Source: Thioalkalivibrio sp. ALJ21
GTDB taxonomy: Bacteria; Pseudomonadota; Gammaproteobacteria; Ectothiorhodospirales; Ectothiorhodospiraceae
Direction: 5' to 3'
DNA length: 64,000 nt
Assembly: GCF_000378605.1 (NCBI RefSeq)
Contig: NZ_KB905155.1
Location: 62,001 to 126,000 of the forward strand
The position numbers were made by a program, and so were the translations under genes. A model generated the notes under the pieces. It did no database searches. It was not told the origin of the DNA and saw nothing but the letters and a program-made list of their open reading frames with translations. Positions 24,948 through 34,818 of the stretch are shown here, in pieces (the first letter of the stretch is position 1; each line of letters opens with the position of its first letter).

Positions 24948-26519
24948 TTACAGCGCCAGCGGGGTGCGGCGGTAGAGTTCGGGGGCGGGCGGCTTGAGCT
25001 CGTCGGATTCCGGGAAGCGCTGCACCAGCTTGTCGTAGTAACTGCGGATGTTCCGCACATAGTGGACCGGCTCCCAACCGCGGGCGTAGCCGTAGCGGGT
25101 CTGTTCGTACCATTCGGACTGGGCCAGACGCGGCAGCCATTGCATCACATCCAGCCAGCGATCCGGGTCGTCGCCGTTGGCGGCTGCCAGGCGCCGGGCG
25201 TCGTGGAGGTGCCCCAGCCCCACGTTGTAGGCGGCCAGTGTCATCCAGGTGCGGTCGGGCTCGGAGATCGACTCCGGCAGCCGCTCGCGCAGGTCGATCA
25301 GGTACCGCGTGCCACCGTCGACGCTCGCGGCCGGGTCGGTGCGGTCCTCGACGCCCAGCCCCTCGGCGGTGACCTGGGTCAGCATCATCAGTCCACGCAC
25401 GCCGGTGGGAGAAACCGCATCGGGATTCCAGTGTGATTCCTGGTAGGCCACCGCGGCGATGAAACGCCAGTCGAGATCGTAGGTCTCTCCGGCCTCCTCG
25501 AACAGCGGGCGGAACTGTTCCAGGCGATGTTCGACGCGGCGCGCGAAGGTCAGGGCATCGACCAGATCGTGGGTCTCCAGATGGCCGAGGTAGCGATCGA
25601 GCAGTAACTCCAGCTCGCGGTTGTCACGCAGCCGCGCGATATACGCTTCCGCTGCGTCAATCAGGCTGCGATCAAAGCCTGCCGGGAAGAGCCAGCGGAC
25701 CTCGGCGCTGCGTTCCAGCTCGTGTGCCTGGCGCAGGTTCGGGTGCATGCGCCGCAGGCGACGGTACTCCAGGGAATTCATCACTGCGTAGTCGATCTCG
25801 CCACGCTCCAGGGCCTCGCGCAGGGCCTCGGCGTTGGTGTAGGGGATGAGTTCGCCATTGTTCGGGTCCGGTTCGGCTTCGCGGCCCGGGGGTGTCGAAA
25901 TCAGGTCGACCGGCCCCTCCTCGGGCGCTGGCTCGGGCTCGGTTGCCGCATCCGGTGGGGTGTCCGGTTCCATGCTGACCTCGGCCAGCAAGGGCTGGCT
26001 CAGGCTTTCGGGTACGGGAGCCTGAGCGGTCATGCCGACGCGCGCCCCGGCCGGTACGTCGGTCAGCGAGAGCAGCGGAGATGCCCGCTCGTTTTCGTTC
26101 CAGAAGACCAAGACGTGCTTCACGTTCAGGATTTCCGGACCGGCTTCAATCAACGGGTCGTGTGGCGGTACGAGCAGGCCGGCGGCGATGTCGATGCGGC
26201 GTTGGCGCAGAAGGCGATGAGCGGTGGCGGCATCGTCCACGCGGGTCACGCGCAGGCGCGTGCCGAGTTCCTCGGCCAGACCGTGCAGCAACTCCAGCTC
26301 GAGTTGGTCTTGCCCCGCAGTGGAGGCGAGCTCGGAGCGGCCCAGGGGGCTCTCGACCAGGGCCACTCGCAACTCGTCACGGAAGGTGAGTTGTTCCAGC
26401 GCCGCTGGCGGGTTGTAGTACACCCGCAGCACGATGGCGGTCAGCAGCACGATGAAGAGCCCCAGTTCGATCTGGCGCCAGGTGCTGCTTGGGGGGCGGA
26501 GTTTCAGATGCGTGCCCAT
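24948..26519 (-). CDS. mltF: membrane-bound lytic murein transglycosylase F
   Basis: A 523-residue peptidoglycan lyase. One N-terminal membrane anchor (about 18-36) is followed by a solute-binding-protein-like domain (about 45-325) and a C-terminal SLT domain with catalytic E361 in AYQESHWNP, then SPTGVRGLMML and AAYNVGLGHLHDA. It acts in the periplasm on glycan strands. The binding-like domain contains an acidic, proline-rich insertion (about 190-225, PDTPPDAATEPEPAPEE). The start at 26519 lies 44 bp from the MITE-like element. Confidence 0.93.
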   Translation of the reverse strand: MGTHLKLRPPSSTWRQIELGLFIVLLTAIVLRVYYNPPAALEQLTFRDELRVALVESPLGRSELASTAGQDQLELELLHGLAEELGTRLRVTRVDDAATAHRLLRQRRIDIAAGLLVPPHDPLIEAGPEILNVKHVLVFWNENERASPLLSLTDVPAGARVGMTAQAPVPESLSQPLLAEVSMEPDTPPDAATEPEPAPEEGPVDLISTPPGREAEPDPNNGELIPYTNAEALREALERGEIDYAVMNSLEYRRLRRMHPNLRQAHELERSAEVRWLFPAGFDRSLIDAAEAYIARLRDNRELELLLDRYLGHLETHDLVDALTFARRVEHRLEQFRPLFEEAGETYDLDWRFIAAVAYQESHWNPDAVSPTGVRGLMMLTQVTAEGLGVEDRTDPAASVDGGTRYLIDLRERLPESISEPDRTWMTLAAYNVGLGHLHDARRLAAANGDDPDRWLDVMQWLPRLAQSEWYEQTRYGYARGWEPVHYVRNIRSYYDKLVQRFPESDELKPPAPELYRRTPLAL

Positions 26520-26563
26520 GGCACTGGATCATACCCAATTGCCCCGATGGTCACCGGGGATGG

Positions 26564-26849
26564 TAGGGAAACACGGATGAATGTACACACGCGCGTTGGT
26601 ACCCCAGGTTTTCCGAGACAAGGCGCGTCGTGCAGCGGGTAGAGGTTCTACCTGCAAGCGGCGCAACGCAGGATCGGGGAACCTGGGGTGCCAACCCCAC
26701 AACTTAATGAACGAAGGGGCTCGACCGCTTTTGCATGCGCACAGCATTGCGGCTCCCTTGTGCAGAATGACTGCACGGCAGTCACCGCGCCTTGTTCGCA
26801 CGCAAAAGCGACTCGAGCGCGAGCGTGTAGATTCATCCGTGTTTCCCTA
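26564..26849. mobile_element. MITE-like element with TA target duplication (IS630/mariner type)
   Basis: The ends are inverted repeats: 19 bp perfect (TAGGGAAACACGGATGAAT), one mismatch, then five more matches. TA at both outer edges (26564-26565 and 26848-26849) fits the TA target duplication of IS630/Tc1-mariner elements. Inside are two more large palindromes (26595-26614 with 26676-26695; 26720-26742 with 26794-26817) and a small perfect hairpin GACTGC-ACG-GCAGTC (26769-26783). It has no transposase, so any movement would be in trans. It occupies nearly all of the 327-bp gap between mltF and the diiron gene. Confidence 0.75.
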
Positions 26850-27707
26850 GCGCCAGTTCAGCACCAGACCCTGGTCGCGCAGGATCTTGAGCGCGGGGTC
26901 GACGCAGGTGTCGATGAAGGAGGCACGGCGCGGGTTTTCGCGGGCGATGCGGCGATAGTCCGGCCCCTTGGGCAGGCCGGCCAGTTCGTAGATGTCGCGG
27001 GTGGGGTAGTAGAACGCATGCACGAACTGGCGGAATACGCGCCGCATCAGCGGGCGATAGGCCCATTTCTGCCAGGACGGGAGCGTATCCAGATAGGACT
27101 CCAGCGTGTCGCGGGCATGCGCCATGTGGCGTGCCTCGTCGATCATGTGCCGCGTCACGATGTCGTCTACCGTCGGGCTGATCGAGTCCTTGTGCTGGCG
27201 GATCAGCCGGTTCATGCGGTCCGGGACCTCCTCGCCGATCATCACCGCGATCCAGAAGATCGAAGATTCGAACGGCGAGAAACGCCCGACCAGGGTGGCC
27301 AGCTTCGGCTTCGGGAAACGGCGTTCCGGCAGGGGTAGCCCGCTGCGGCGCATGAACTCGATAAACATCAGGCTGTGGCCGGCTTCCTCGCGCAGCTCGT
27401 GCAGGCGATAATTCAGCCGGTCCAGGCGACCGGTCGAGTGCATGGAGATCCGCGAGATGCGCTCCATGAACAGGCCTTCCAGCCACAGCGCCCCACTGAT
27501 GAAATACAGAAACTCGTATTGCGACAGACGCCGTTTGCGGGCATCGTCCAGCGCCGAGTATTCCGGGGTGCCGAAGAGCGATACGGCCTCCTCCGGGATC
27601 CAGAAATCGTCCAGCGACAGCGCATCCCAGCGCACGTGAGTGAGCGGGTCCTCGTACGGCTGGCTGTTGCGGCTCAAGTGATCGAGCAGCTCCTGCGAGG
27701 AATTCAT
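26847..27707 (-). CDS. diiron (AurF/ferritin-like) oxygenase-type protein
   Basis: A 286-residue mostly helical protein. Glutamate and histidine motifs on successive helices, LWLEGLFMERIS, LREEAGHSLMF, MIGEEVPDRM and MIDEARHMAHA, match the diiron ligand pattern of the AurF-like N-oxygenase/metal-dependent hydrolase group. The substrate is unknown and no biosynthetic cluster surrounds it. The final codon is CGC (Arg), and its TAG stop is formed by the TA duplication plus the first G of the MITE-like element, so the original C-terminus may have been different. A minus-strand promoter lies 40-70 bp upstream. Confidence 0.75.
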   Translation of the reverse strand: MNSSQELLDHLSRNSQPYEDPLTHVRWDALSLDDFWIPEEAVSLFGTPEYSALDDARKRRLSQYEFLYFISGALWLEGLFMERISRISMHSTGRLDRLNYRLHELREEAGHSLMFIEFMRRSGLPLPERRFPKPKLATLVGRFSPFESSIFWIAVMIGEEVPDRMNRLIRQHKDSISPTVDDIVTRHMIDEARHMAHARDTLESYLDTLPSWQKWAYRPLMRRVFRQFVHAFYYPTRDIYELAGLPKGPDYRRIARENPRRASFIDTCVDPALKILRDQGLVLNWR

Positions 27708-27746
27708 CGAAGGCGTACCGAAGGCGCTGGGCGGTTAAACGATCGA

Positions 27747-27775
27747 ATCATACCGGCATTGTCGGTCTGGACCAA
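27747..27775 (-). promoter_or_regulatory. candidate promoter of the diiron gene
   Basis: On the minus strand, TTGGTC (27770-27775), a 17-bp spacer and TATGAT (27747-27752). The -10 matches consensus at five of six positions. The transcript would start about 33 bp before the ATG. Confidence 0.5.
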
Positions 27776-27811
27776 CGCCAACCCGTTGCAATCTGCGGTT
27801 GCTACCCCAAT

Positions 27812-28168
27812 ATGAGTCAAGTGAATATGCCCACCACACGCTATCGCGTCAGCTTCCTCAACCAGGGCAAGGTCTACGAGATCTTTGCCCGTGAGGTCTA
27901 TCAGGACGAGCTCTACGGCTTTGTCACCGTCGAGGATCTGTTGTTTGGCGAGCGCTCGCAGGTCGTTGTCGACCCCTCCGAGGAGCGCCTGCGCACCGAG
28001 TTCGAGGGGGTCGAGCGCTTCCATGTGCCGATGCACGCGCTGATCCGGATTGACGAGGTCGCGGCCGTCGGTACGCCCCGTATCCGGGATGCCAGCCAGG
28101 ACAGTGGCAATGTCCACGCCTTCCCGTCGCTGCCGAGTCGCGGTCCGGGCAAGCCCTCGGACGGTTGA
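27812..28168 (+). CDS. DUF1820 family protein
   Basis: A 118-residue soluble protein. The core YRVSFLNQGKVYEIFAREV, GFVTVEDLLFGE and HALIRIDEV match the small DUF1820 family of gammaproteobacteria, whose function is unknown. The C-terminal 25 residues (Ser/Pro/Gly-rich) look disordered. ATG starts at 27812 and 27827 are both possible, since neither has a clear ribosome site. It is divergent from the diiron gene and immediately upstream of tRNA-Ser. Confidence 0.82.
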   Translation: MSQVNMPTTRYRVSFLNQGKVYEIFAREVYQDELYGFVTVEDLLFGERSQVVVDPSEERLRTEFEGVERFHVPMHALIRIDEVAAVGTPRIRDASQDSGNVHAFPSLPSRGPGKPSDG

Positions 28169-28261
28169 TGGTGCCCGTGGCGGCGGTCTGCATTGCTAAC
28201 CGACCGCCGCTGGTTTACCCTTTCGCGCTTCGCGTAGGCCAGTGCCTTCGCGGGACAAACC

Positions 28262-28352
28262 GGAGAGGTGGCCGAGCGGTCGAAGGCGCACGCCTGGAAA
28301 GTGTGTATACGGTAACCCCGTATCGAGGGTTCGAATCCCTCCCTCTCCGCCA
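28262..28352 (+). tRNA. tRNA-Ser(GGA)
   Basis: A class II tRNA with a long variable arm. The acceptor stem GGAGAGG (28262-28268) pairs with CCTCTCC (28342-28348), followed by discriminator G and an encoded CCA. The anticodon stem CACGC/GTGTG encloses CTGGAAA with GGA at 28296-28298. It reads UCC and UCU codons. Its 3' end is duplicated 186 bp downstream. Confidence 0.97.
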
Positions 28353-28399
28353 GATTCAAGCAAAGGGGTCCAAGTGGCCCCTTTCGCATGTCTGGCCCC
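28334..28399 (+). repeat. 66-bp direct repeat, copy A (tRNA-Ser 3' end plus terminator hairpin)
   Basis: Begins in the T-arm of tRNA-Ser and runs through CCA into a hairpin AAAGGGG.../...CCCCTTT (28362-28384), which probably ends the tRNA transcript. It is identical to 28520-28585 except at two positions in the hairpin loop region. Confidence 0.9.
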
Positions 28400-28519
28400 T
28401 GACGTATCGGGATTCGAACCCTCGATACATGAGAAAGCCGGGTTCGACGGGTGACGCACAGCGGCACCCGAACGTTGCCGCAGGCGACGACCCGGAGGGC
28501 GAGGCGCGCAGCGCCGCGT
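28400..28519. other. 120-bp segment between the repeats with an inverted tRNA T-arm copy
   Basis: Positions 28409-28428 are the exact reverse complement of tRNA-Ser positions 28320-28339 (the variable-arm end and T-arm). The surrounding GTATCG...CGATAC (28404-28428) can also fold on itself. The rest is GC-rich without a credible gene. Confidence 0.75.
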
Positions 28520-28585
28520 AATCCCTCCCTCTCCGCCAGATTCAAGCAAAGGGGCCCGAGTGGCCCCTTTCGCATGTCTGGCCCC
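28520..28585 (+). repeat. 66-bp direct repeat, copy B (tRNA-Ser 3' fragment plus terminator hairpin)
   Basis: Contains the last 19 nt of the tRNA including CCA, then the same spacer and hairpin (stem arms at about 28548-28556 and 28562-28570). The 5' part of the tRNA is missing, so this is a tRNA remnant of the kind left by integration, excision or unequal recombination at a tRNA gene. Confidence 0.9.
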
Positions 28586-28859
28586 GGAGTGCTGTGATCT
28601 GATCCTCCCCGGCGGGGCCGCATTTGAAGGCGTTCCACGAGGGCGCAGCGGCTATTCTCGTTGGACGTCGTGCGCGGCGCTCGCGTACACTTGCAGGCGT
28701 AACCGCACCCGTCACTCAGCCGCCGAACCGTTGTCCGAACGCGGGGTCCAGCCCCGGTAGACGGTGCGGGCGAGGTCGGGTCAAAGATCCCGAATGCATC
28801 GCAGTATCGCCGCCGGCAAATGGCCTGGCGGCCTCGACCCAGACCATCCGGAGGTCCCC
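28586..28859 (+). other. carA upstream region
   Basis: 274 bp without a gene. A possible promoter is TTGGAC (28661-28666) and TACACT (28686-28691), but the 19-bp spacing is long. No pyrimidine or arginine attenuator with a terminator T-run was seen. Confidence 0.4.
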
Positions 28860-29993
28860 GTGTCCGCGCCCGCTCTGCTCGTCCTGGAAGATGGCACTGT
28901 GTTTCATGGTCAGGCGATTGGCGCCCTGGGCCAGACGGTTGGCGAGGTGGTGTTCAACACCGCGATGACCGGTTATCAGGAGATCCTGACGGATCCCTCC
29001 TACCACCGGCAGATGGTCACGCTGACCTATCCGCATATCGGCAACACCGGCACCAACCCGGAGGACGACGAGTCCGCCCGCGCCCATGCGGCCGGGCTGA
29101 TCATCCGCGACCTGCCGCCGCTGGTGTCGAACTGGCGCTCGCGCGAATCGCTGCCGGATTACCTGCTGCGCCATGGCATTGTGGCGATCAGCGGGATCGA
29201 CACCCGCAAGCTGACGCGCATCCTGCGCGAGAAGGGCGCACTGAACGGTTGCATCCAGGCCGGCGATGTGGACGAGGCCGCGGCCCTGGCGGCCGCGCGC
29301 GAGTTCCCCGGTATCAAGGGCATGGACCTGGCGCGCGAGGTCACCACGCGCAGCCGCTACGAATGGCTGGAGGGCACCTGGCAGCTCGGCGAGGAGCCGG
29401 CCCGGGTGGACCCGGAGCAGGCCGAATTTCATGTGGTGGCCTACGACTTCGGCATGAAGCAGAACATCCTGCGCAAGCTGGCGGACCGGGGCTGTCGCGT
29501 GACCGTGGTGCCGGCCGAGACACCGGTGGACGAGGTGATGGAGCTGAAGCCCGACGGCGTGTTCCTGTCCAACGGCCCGGGCGACCCCGAACCCTGCACG
29601 TACGCGATCGACGCGATCCGCGACATCTGCGAGCGCAAGCTGCCGCTGTTCGGCATCTGCCTCGGACATCAGCTGCTGGGCATCGCCAGCGGCGGCAAGA
29701 GCGTGAAGATGAAGTTCGGCCATCACGGGGCGAACCACCCGATCCGCCACGAGGAAAGCGGGCGGGTGATGATCTCGTCGCAGAACCACGGTTTTGCGAT
29801 CGACGAGGACAACCTGCCCGATACGCTGACGCCGACCTACCGGTCGCTGTTTGACGGCACGCTGCAGGGTATTGCCCGCACCGACTGCCCGGCCTTCAGC
29901 CTGCAGGGACACCCCGAGGCCAGCCCGGGCCCGCACGACGTGTCCCCGGCGTTCGACGACTTCGTCGAGATGATGCGCGCAGCGCGCCGCTAA
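28860..29993 (+). CDS. carA: carbamoyl-phosphate synthase small subunit
   Basis: A 377-residue glutaminase subunit that feeds ammonia to CarB for arginine and pyrimidine synthesis. The N-terminal CPSase domain ([14 protein letters not shown]) is followed by the class I amidotransferase domain with LSNGPGDP, nucleophile cysteine in [10 protein letters not shown] and the catalytic pair in [14 protein letters not shown] 28860 after GGAGG gives the usual length; the frame extends further upstream without a ribosome site. carB follows after 49 nt. Confidence 0.97.
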   Translation: MSAPALLVLEDGTVFHGQAIGALGQTVGEVVFNTAMTGYQEILTDPSYHRQMVTLTYPHIGNTGTNPEDDESARAHAAGLIIRDLPPLVSNWRSRESLPDYLLRHGIVAISGIDTRKLTRILREKGALNGCIQAGDVDEAAALAAAREFPGIKGMDLAREVTTRSRYEWLEGTWQLGEEPARVDPEQAEFHVVAYDFGMKQNILRKLADRGCRVTVVPAETPVDEVMELKPDGVFLSNGPGDPEPCTYAIDAIRDICERKLPLFGICLGHQLLGIASGGKSVKMKFGHHGANHPIRHEESGRVMISSQNHGFAIDEDNLPDTLTPTYRSLFDGTLQGIARTDCPAFSLQGHPEASPGPHDVSPAFDDFVEMMRAARR

Positions 29994-30042
29994 AGCTCCT
30001 CCTCCCGAATTTCCGATATCGACAGCCTGCGAGAGCCGTCAC

Positions 30043-33000
30043 ATGCCCAAGCGTACCGACATCCAGAGCATCCTGATCCTCGGGGCCGGCCCGATCGTGA
30101 TCGGTCAGGCCTGCGAGTTCGACTACTCCGGCGCCCAGGCCTGCAAGGCCCTGCGCGAGGAGGGTTACCGGGTGATCCTGGTGAACTCCAATCCGGCGAC
30201 CATCATGACCGATCCGGAGATGGCGGATGCGACCTACATCGAGCCGGTGGAGTGGGAGACGGTCGCCAAGATCATCGAGAAGGAGCGCCCGGACGCCGTG
30301 CTGCCGACCATGGGCGGTCAGACCGCGCTGAACTGCGCGCTGGACCTGTCGAAGGAAGGCGTGCTCGAGAAGTTCGGGGTGGAGATGATCGGCGCCAACG
30401 AGGCGGCGATCGACATGGCCGAGGACCGCGACCACTTCAAGGCGGCGATGGCCGATATCGGCCTGGATACCCCGACCGCGATGCTCGCGCACTCCTGGGA
30501 AGAGGCGCAGGAGATCCAGCCGAAGATTGGCTTTCCGGTGATCATCCGGCCGTCGTTCACCCTCGGCGGCTCGGGCGGCGGTATCGCCTACAACCGCGAG
30601 GAGTTCGAGTACATCGTCAAGAATGGGCTCGACCTCTCGCCGGTGAACCAGGTGCTGCTGGAGGAGTCCGCGCTCGGCTGGAAGGAGTTCGAGATGGAGG
30701 TGGTCCGCGACAAGGCGGACAACTGCATCATCATCTGCTCCATCGAGAATCTCGACCCGATGGGCATCCACACCGGGGACTCGATCACTGTGGCCCCGGC
30801 GCAGACCCTGACCGACAAGGAATACCAGATCATGCGCGACGCCTCGCTGGCGGTGCTGCGCAAGATCGGCGTGGAGACCGGTGGCTCCAACGTGCAGTTC
30901 GCGATCAACCCCGAGAACGGGCGCATGATCGTGATCGAGATGAACCCGCGGGTGTCGCGTTCCTCCGCGCTGGCCTCCAAGGCGACCGGCTTCCCGATCG
31001 CCAAGGTCGCGGCCAAGCTGGCGGTGGGCTACACCCTCGACGAGCTGAAAAACGAGATCACCGGCGGGCTGACCCCGGCCTCGTTCGAACCGTCAATCGA
31101 CTATGTGGTCACCAAGATCCCGCGTTTCACCTTCGAGAAATTCCCGCAGGCCGAGGCGCGGCTGACCACGCAGATGAAGGCGGTGGGCGAGGCGATGGCG
31201 ATCGGCCGCACCTTCCAGGAGTCGTTCCAGAAGGCGCTGCGATCGATGGAGACCGACATGGACGGCCTCGACGAGCGGATTGACCTGGCGGCCGACGACG
31301 TCGTCGACCAGCTGCGCACGAAGCTCGCCAACCCCAGCCCCGACCAGGTGCTGTACGTAGCCGATGCCTTCCGCGCCGGCTTCTCGATCAAGGACATCTT
31401 CGACCTGACCGCGATCGACCCCTGGTTCCTGGCGCAGATCCAGGAGCTGGTGGATGTCGAGAAGGGCCTGAAGGATCGCATCCTGGGCGACATCACCGCC
31501 GAGGAGATGTATCGCCTGAAGCAGCGTGGCTTCTCTGACCTGCGCCTGGCGAAGCTTCTCAACGAGACCGAGAAGGCCGTGCGCAAGCACCGCCACAAGC
31601 TGGGCGTGCGCCCGGTGTACAAGCGGGTGGATACCTGCGCGGCCGAGTTCGCGACCACCACCGCCTATATGTATTCCTCCTACGAGGAGGAGAACGAGGC
31701 GGAACCGACCGACAAGCAGAAGATCATGGTCCTGGGCGGCGGGCCGAACCGTATCGGCCAGGGTATCGAGTTCGACTACTGCTGTGTGCATGCCGCCCTC
31801 GCGATGCGCGAGGACGGGTACGAGACCATCATGGTCAACTGCAACCCGGAGACCGTCTCCACCGACTACGACACCTCCGACCGGCTGTACTTCGAGCCGC
31901 TGACTCTGGAGGACGTGCTGGAGGTCGTGGCGACCGAGCAGCCGGCCGGCGTGATCGTGCAGTACGGCGGGCAGACCCCGCTGAAGCTCGCGCGGGATCT
32001 CGAGGCGGCCGGGGTACCGATCATCGGCACCAGCCCGGATTCGATCGACCTGGCCGAGGACCGCGAGCGCTTCCAGGCCCTGCTGAACAAGCTGGGGCTC
32101 AAGCAGCCGCCGAACCGCACCGCGCGCAGCGAGGAAGAGGCGGAGAAGCTGGCCGACGAGATTGGTTACCCGCTGGTGGTGCGCCCGTCCTACGTGCTGG
32201 GTGGCCGCGCGATGGAGATCGTGCGCGACCGTGAGGACCTGCGCAGCTACATGCAGAACGCGGTGTCTGTTTCCAACGATGCCCCGGTGCTGCTCGACCG
32301 CTTCCTGGATGACGCGATCGAGGTTGATGTGGATGCCATCTGTGATGGCGAGAGCGTGATCATCGGCGGGATCATGGAACACATCGAACAGGCCGGCGTG
32401 CACTCGGGCGACTCGGCCTGCTCGCTGCCACCATTCTCGCTGTCTCTGGAGCTGCAGGACGAGATGGTCGAGCAGGTGCGCAAGATGGCGCTGGGGCTGA
32501 AGGTCGTGGGCCTGATGAACACCCAGTTCGCAATCAAGGGCGACGACATCTACGTGCTGGAGGTGAATCCGCGCGCCTCGCGCACCGTGCCGTACGTGTC
32601 CAAGGCCGTCGGACGGCCGCTGGCCAAGATCGCCGCACGCTGCATGGCCGGTCAGACCCTGCACGAACAGGGCGTGGGTGATGCGGTGTATCCCGAGTAC
32701 TACTCGGTGAAGGAATCGGTCTTTCCGTTCGCCAAGTTCCAGGGCGTGGACCCGATCCTGGGGCCGGAGATGAAGTCCACCGGCGAGGTGATGGGCGTCG
32801 GCCGCAGTTTCGCCGAGGCCTTCGCCAAGAGCCAGCTGGGGGCGGGCGTGCTGCTGCCGTCCACCGGCAAGGCCTTCGTGTCGGTGCGCGAGATCGACAA
32901 GCCGCATGTGGCCGAGGTGGCCCGGCGCCTGGTCGAGCTGGGCTTCGAGGTCCTGGCGACGCGCGGTACGGCGAAGATCCTGGAGGAGGCCGACATCGCC

Positions 33001-33276
33001 GTGACGCGTGTGAACAAGGTGACCGAGGGTCGCCCGCACATCGTCGACATGATCAAGAACGACGAGATTAGCTTCATTATCAACACGGTGGAGGGCAAGC
33101 AGTCGACCTCCGACTCCTACACCATTCGCCGCGAGGCGCTGATGCACAAGGTGGGGTACACCACGACCATCGCCGGCGCCCGTGCCACGGTGCAGGCCCT
33201 GGATCACCTGGGGGCGAACGACGTGTTCCGGCTGCAGGACCTCCACCAGGAGAATCTCGGAGGGAAAAGCGCATGA
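30043..33276 (+). CDS. carB: carbamoyl-phosphate synthase large subunit
   Basis: A 1077-residue enzyme with two ATP-grasp halves. The first begins [21 protein letters not shown] and has [13 protein letters not shown]. The second begins [19 protein letters not shown] and has [12 protein letters not shown]. The C-terminal MGS-like domain (about 940-1077) is the site of allosteric control by UMP, IMP or ornithine in characterised homologues. Length and motifs are standard. Its TGA overlaps the greA ATG. Confidence 0.98.
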   Translation: MPKRTDIQSILILGAGPIVIGQACEFDYSGAQACKALREEGYRVILVNSNPATIMTDPEMADATYIEPVEWETVAKIIEKERPDAVLPTMGGQTALNCALDLSKEGVLEKFGVEMIGANEAAIDMAEDRDHFKAAMADIGLDTPTAMLAHSWEEAQEIQPKIGFPVIIRPSFTLGGSGGGIAYNREEFEYIVKNGLDLSPVNQVLLEESALGWKEFEMEVVRDKADNCIIICSIENLDPMGIHTGDSITVAPAQTLTDKEYQIMRDASLAVLRKIGVETGGSNVQFAINPENGRMIVIEMNPRVSRSSALASKATGFPIAKVAAKLAVGYTLDELKNEITGGLTPASFEPSIDYVVTKIPRFTFEKFPQAEARLTTQMKAVGEAMAIGRTFQESFQKALRSMETDMDGLDERIDLAADDVVDQLRTKLANPSPDQVLYVADAFRAGFSIKDIFDLTAIDPWFLAQIQELVDVEKGLKDRILGDITAEEMYRLKQRGFSDLRLAKLLNETEKAVRKHRHKLGVRPVYKRVDTCAAEFATTTAYMYSSYEEENEAEPTDKQKIMVLGGGPNRIGQGIEFDYCCVHAALAMREDGYETIMVNCNPETVSTDYDTSDRLYFEPLTLEDVLEVVATEQPAGVIVQYGGQTPLKLARDLEAAGVPIIGTSPDSIDLAEDRERFQALLNKLGLKQPPNRTARSEEEAEKLADEIGYPLVVRPSYVLGGRAMEIVRDREDLRSYMQNAVSVSNDAPVLLDRFLDDAIEVDVDAICDGESVIIGGIMEHIEQAGVHSGDSACSLPPFSLSLELQDEMVEQVRKMALGLKVVGLMNTQFAIKGDDIYVLEVNPRASRTVPYVSKAVGRPLAKIAARCMAGQTLHEQGVGDAVYPEYYSVKESVFPFAKFQGVDPILGPEMKSTGEVMGVGRSFAEAFAKSQLGAGVLLPSTGKAFVSVREIDKPHVAEVARRLVELGFEVLATRGTAKILEEADIAVTRVNKVTEGRPHIVDMIKNDEISFIINTVEGKQSTSDSYTIRREALMHKVGYTTTIAGARATVQALDHLGANDVFRLQDLHQENLGGKSA

Positions 33277-33752
33277 ACAAGACCCCGCTGACCGTAACCG
33301 GCGCCGAGAAGATGAAGGCGGAGCTGAAGAAGCTGAAAGGCGAGGATCGCCCGCGGGTGGTGAATGCGATCGCCGAGGCGCGCGAACACGGCGACCTGAA
33401 GGAAAACGCCGAATACCACGCCGCGCGCGAGCAGCAGAGCTTTATCGAGGGGCGCATCCGCGAGCTGGAGGGCAAGCTCTCCAACGCCCAGATCATCGAC
33501 GTCACGGCCCTGCCGCAGACGGGCAAGGTCGTGTTCGGTGTGACCGTGGTGCTCGAGGCGACCGAAGACGGGCGCCAGGTGACCTACAAGATCGTGGGCG
33601 AGGACGAGGCCGACATCAAGCAGAACATGATCTCGGTGTCCTCGCCGATTGCGCGCGCGCTGATTGGCAAGGAAGAGGGCGATGTCGTGACCGTCCAGGC
33701 GCCGGGTGGCGAGACGGAATACGAGATCCTCGAGGTGCGCTACGTCAACTGA
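33273..33752 (+). CDS. greA: transcription elongation factor GreA
   Basis: A 159-residue factor that rescues backtracked RNA polymerase by stimulating transcript cleavage. The N-terminal coiled coil (about 1-75) carries the acidic tip in [20 protein letters not shown]. The C-terminal FKBP-like domain includes [16 protein letters not shown]. The ATGA overlap with carB indicates translational coupling, an arrangement common in gammaproteobacteria. Confidence 0.98.
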   Translation: MNKTPLTVTGAEKMKAELKKLKGEDRPRVVNAIAEAREHGDLKENAEYHAAREQQSFIEGRIRELEGKLSNAQIIDVTALPQTGKVVFGVTVVLEATEDGRQVTYKIVGEDEADIKQNMISVSSPIARALIGKEEGDVVTVQAPGGETEYEILEVRYVN

Positions 33753-33773
33753 CGTAGCGGCCTGCGGCTGGGA

Positions 33774-34073
33774 TCAGGCCGGGTCGAGGGTAACCTTGGG
33801 CTCGTCCGGATTGCGCCGGAACAGGGTCGCCACGTAGCCGATTCGCTGGACCAGGGCCGCACCCGTGCGTTCGCACAGGTCCTCGACCGTACCATTGCGA
33901 ACCTCGCGGTCGCCGATATTGACCTTGATCTTGACCAGTTCGTGATGTGCCAGTGCCTGTTCCAGCTCCTTGACCACGGCGTCCGTCAGGCCATTGCGGC
34001 CGATGGTCACGATGGGCTTGCGCGGGTGGGCGAGGCTGCGCAGGTGGCGGCGTTGCGCGTCGGTCAGATTCAC
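33774..34073 (-). CDS. yhbY: YhbY/CRS1 family RNA-binding protein
   Basis: A 99-residue single CRM domain. LTDAQRRHLRSLAH leads into the family core PIVTIGRNGLTDAVVKELEQAL and the C-terminal RIGYVATLFR. Homologues associate with the large ribosomal subunit during assembly. The GTG at 34073 gives the normal length; the in-frame extension to 34154 overlaps the rlmE leader. It is divergent from rlmE, as in Escherichia coli. A TACAAT hexamer near 34106 on the minus strand may be its -10. Confidence 0.93.
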   Translation of the reverse strand: MNLTDAQRRHLRSLAHPRKPIVTIGRNGLTDAVVKELEQALAHHELVKIKVNIGDREVRNGTVEDLCERTGAALVQRIGYVATLFRRNPDEPKVTLDPA

Positions 34074-34146
34074 GTGGGATTTGATTCGGTATTGGAACAC
34101 GCAAATTGTAGCACGCGGATCGCGTGCCTGAGCCAGGAGAACCACG

Positions 34147-34773
34147 GTGCCCAAGCGTAGCCGTTCCAGTCAGCGCTGGCTGAAGGAGCACTTTGACGAC
34201 CCGTACGTGCAGCGGGCGCAGCAGGAGGGCTATCGCGGTCGCGCCGTGTACAAGTTGCAGGAGATCGACGAACGTGACCGACTGCTCAAACCGGGCATGC
34301 GCGTGGTGGACCTGGGGGCCGCGCCGGGTGGCTGGACGCAGTACGCCGCACAGAAGATCGGTCGCAAGGGGGTGCTCGTGGCCTCCGACATCCTGCCGAT
34401 GGATCCCGTGCCCGGTGCCACGATCATTACCGGTGACTTTCGCGAGGATGCAGTCCTGCAGGCGATCCTGGAGGCGCTGGACGGGCAGCGCGCCGACCTT
34501 GTGCTTTCCGATATGGCCCCCAACCTTACGGGTACGGATGCCATCGATCAGCCGCGCTCGATCCATTTGTGCGAGCTGGCGCTGGAGCTGGCCTGCGATG
34601 TGCTGAACCCTCGGGGTGCGATGCTGGTCAAGTTGTTTCAGGGCGAGGGATCGGACGCCTACCTGGCCGAGGTACGGCGCCGGTTCGAGAAGGTGCAGGT
34701 GCGCAAACCGCAAGCCTCGCGCCCACGGTCACGCGAAGTGTACGTATTGGCGCGTGGCCCTCGGGATGTGTAA
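34147..34773 (+). CDS. rlmE: 23S rRNA 2'-O-ribose U2552 methyltransferase
   Basis: A 208-residue enzyme of the FtsJ/RrmJ family that methylates U2552 in the late 50S subunit. The SAM site is [13 protein letters not shown]. The catalytic tetrad residues are recognisable in the first helix ([10 protein letters not shown]), SDMAPN, VKLFQG and the C-terminal [13 protein letters not shown] start after AGGAG at 7 nt. It sits directly upstream of ftsH, an order conserved in gammaproteobacteria. Confidence 0.97.
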   Translation: MPKRSRSSQRWLKEHFDDPYVQRAQQEGYRGRAVYKLQEIDERDRLLKPGMRVVDLGAAPGGWTQYAAQKIGRKGVLVASDILPMDPVPGATIITGDFREDAVLQAILEALDGQRADLVLSDMAPNLTGTDAIDQPRSIHLCELALELACDVLNPRGAMLVKLFQGEGSDAYLAEVRRRFEKVQVRKPQASRPRSREVYVLARGPRDV

Positions 34774-34818
34774 AGCTCGCGAGAATCCACGTAGGTAAAA
34801 GTTTTTCGAGGTGGCGTT

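Noticed and set aside
26529-26850. Small open frames in the MITE-like element
   Set aside because: Their codons run through palindromes and terminal repeats on both strands, with no conserved protein pattern.
28165-28760. Several short frames crossing tRNA-Ser and the repeats
   Set aside because: They read through a tRNA gene and its duplicated fragment. No ribosome site or conserved product.
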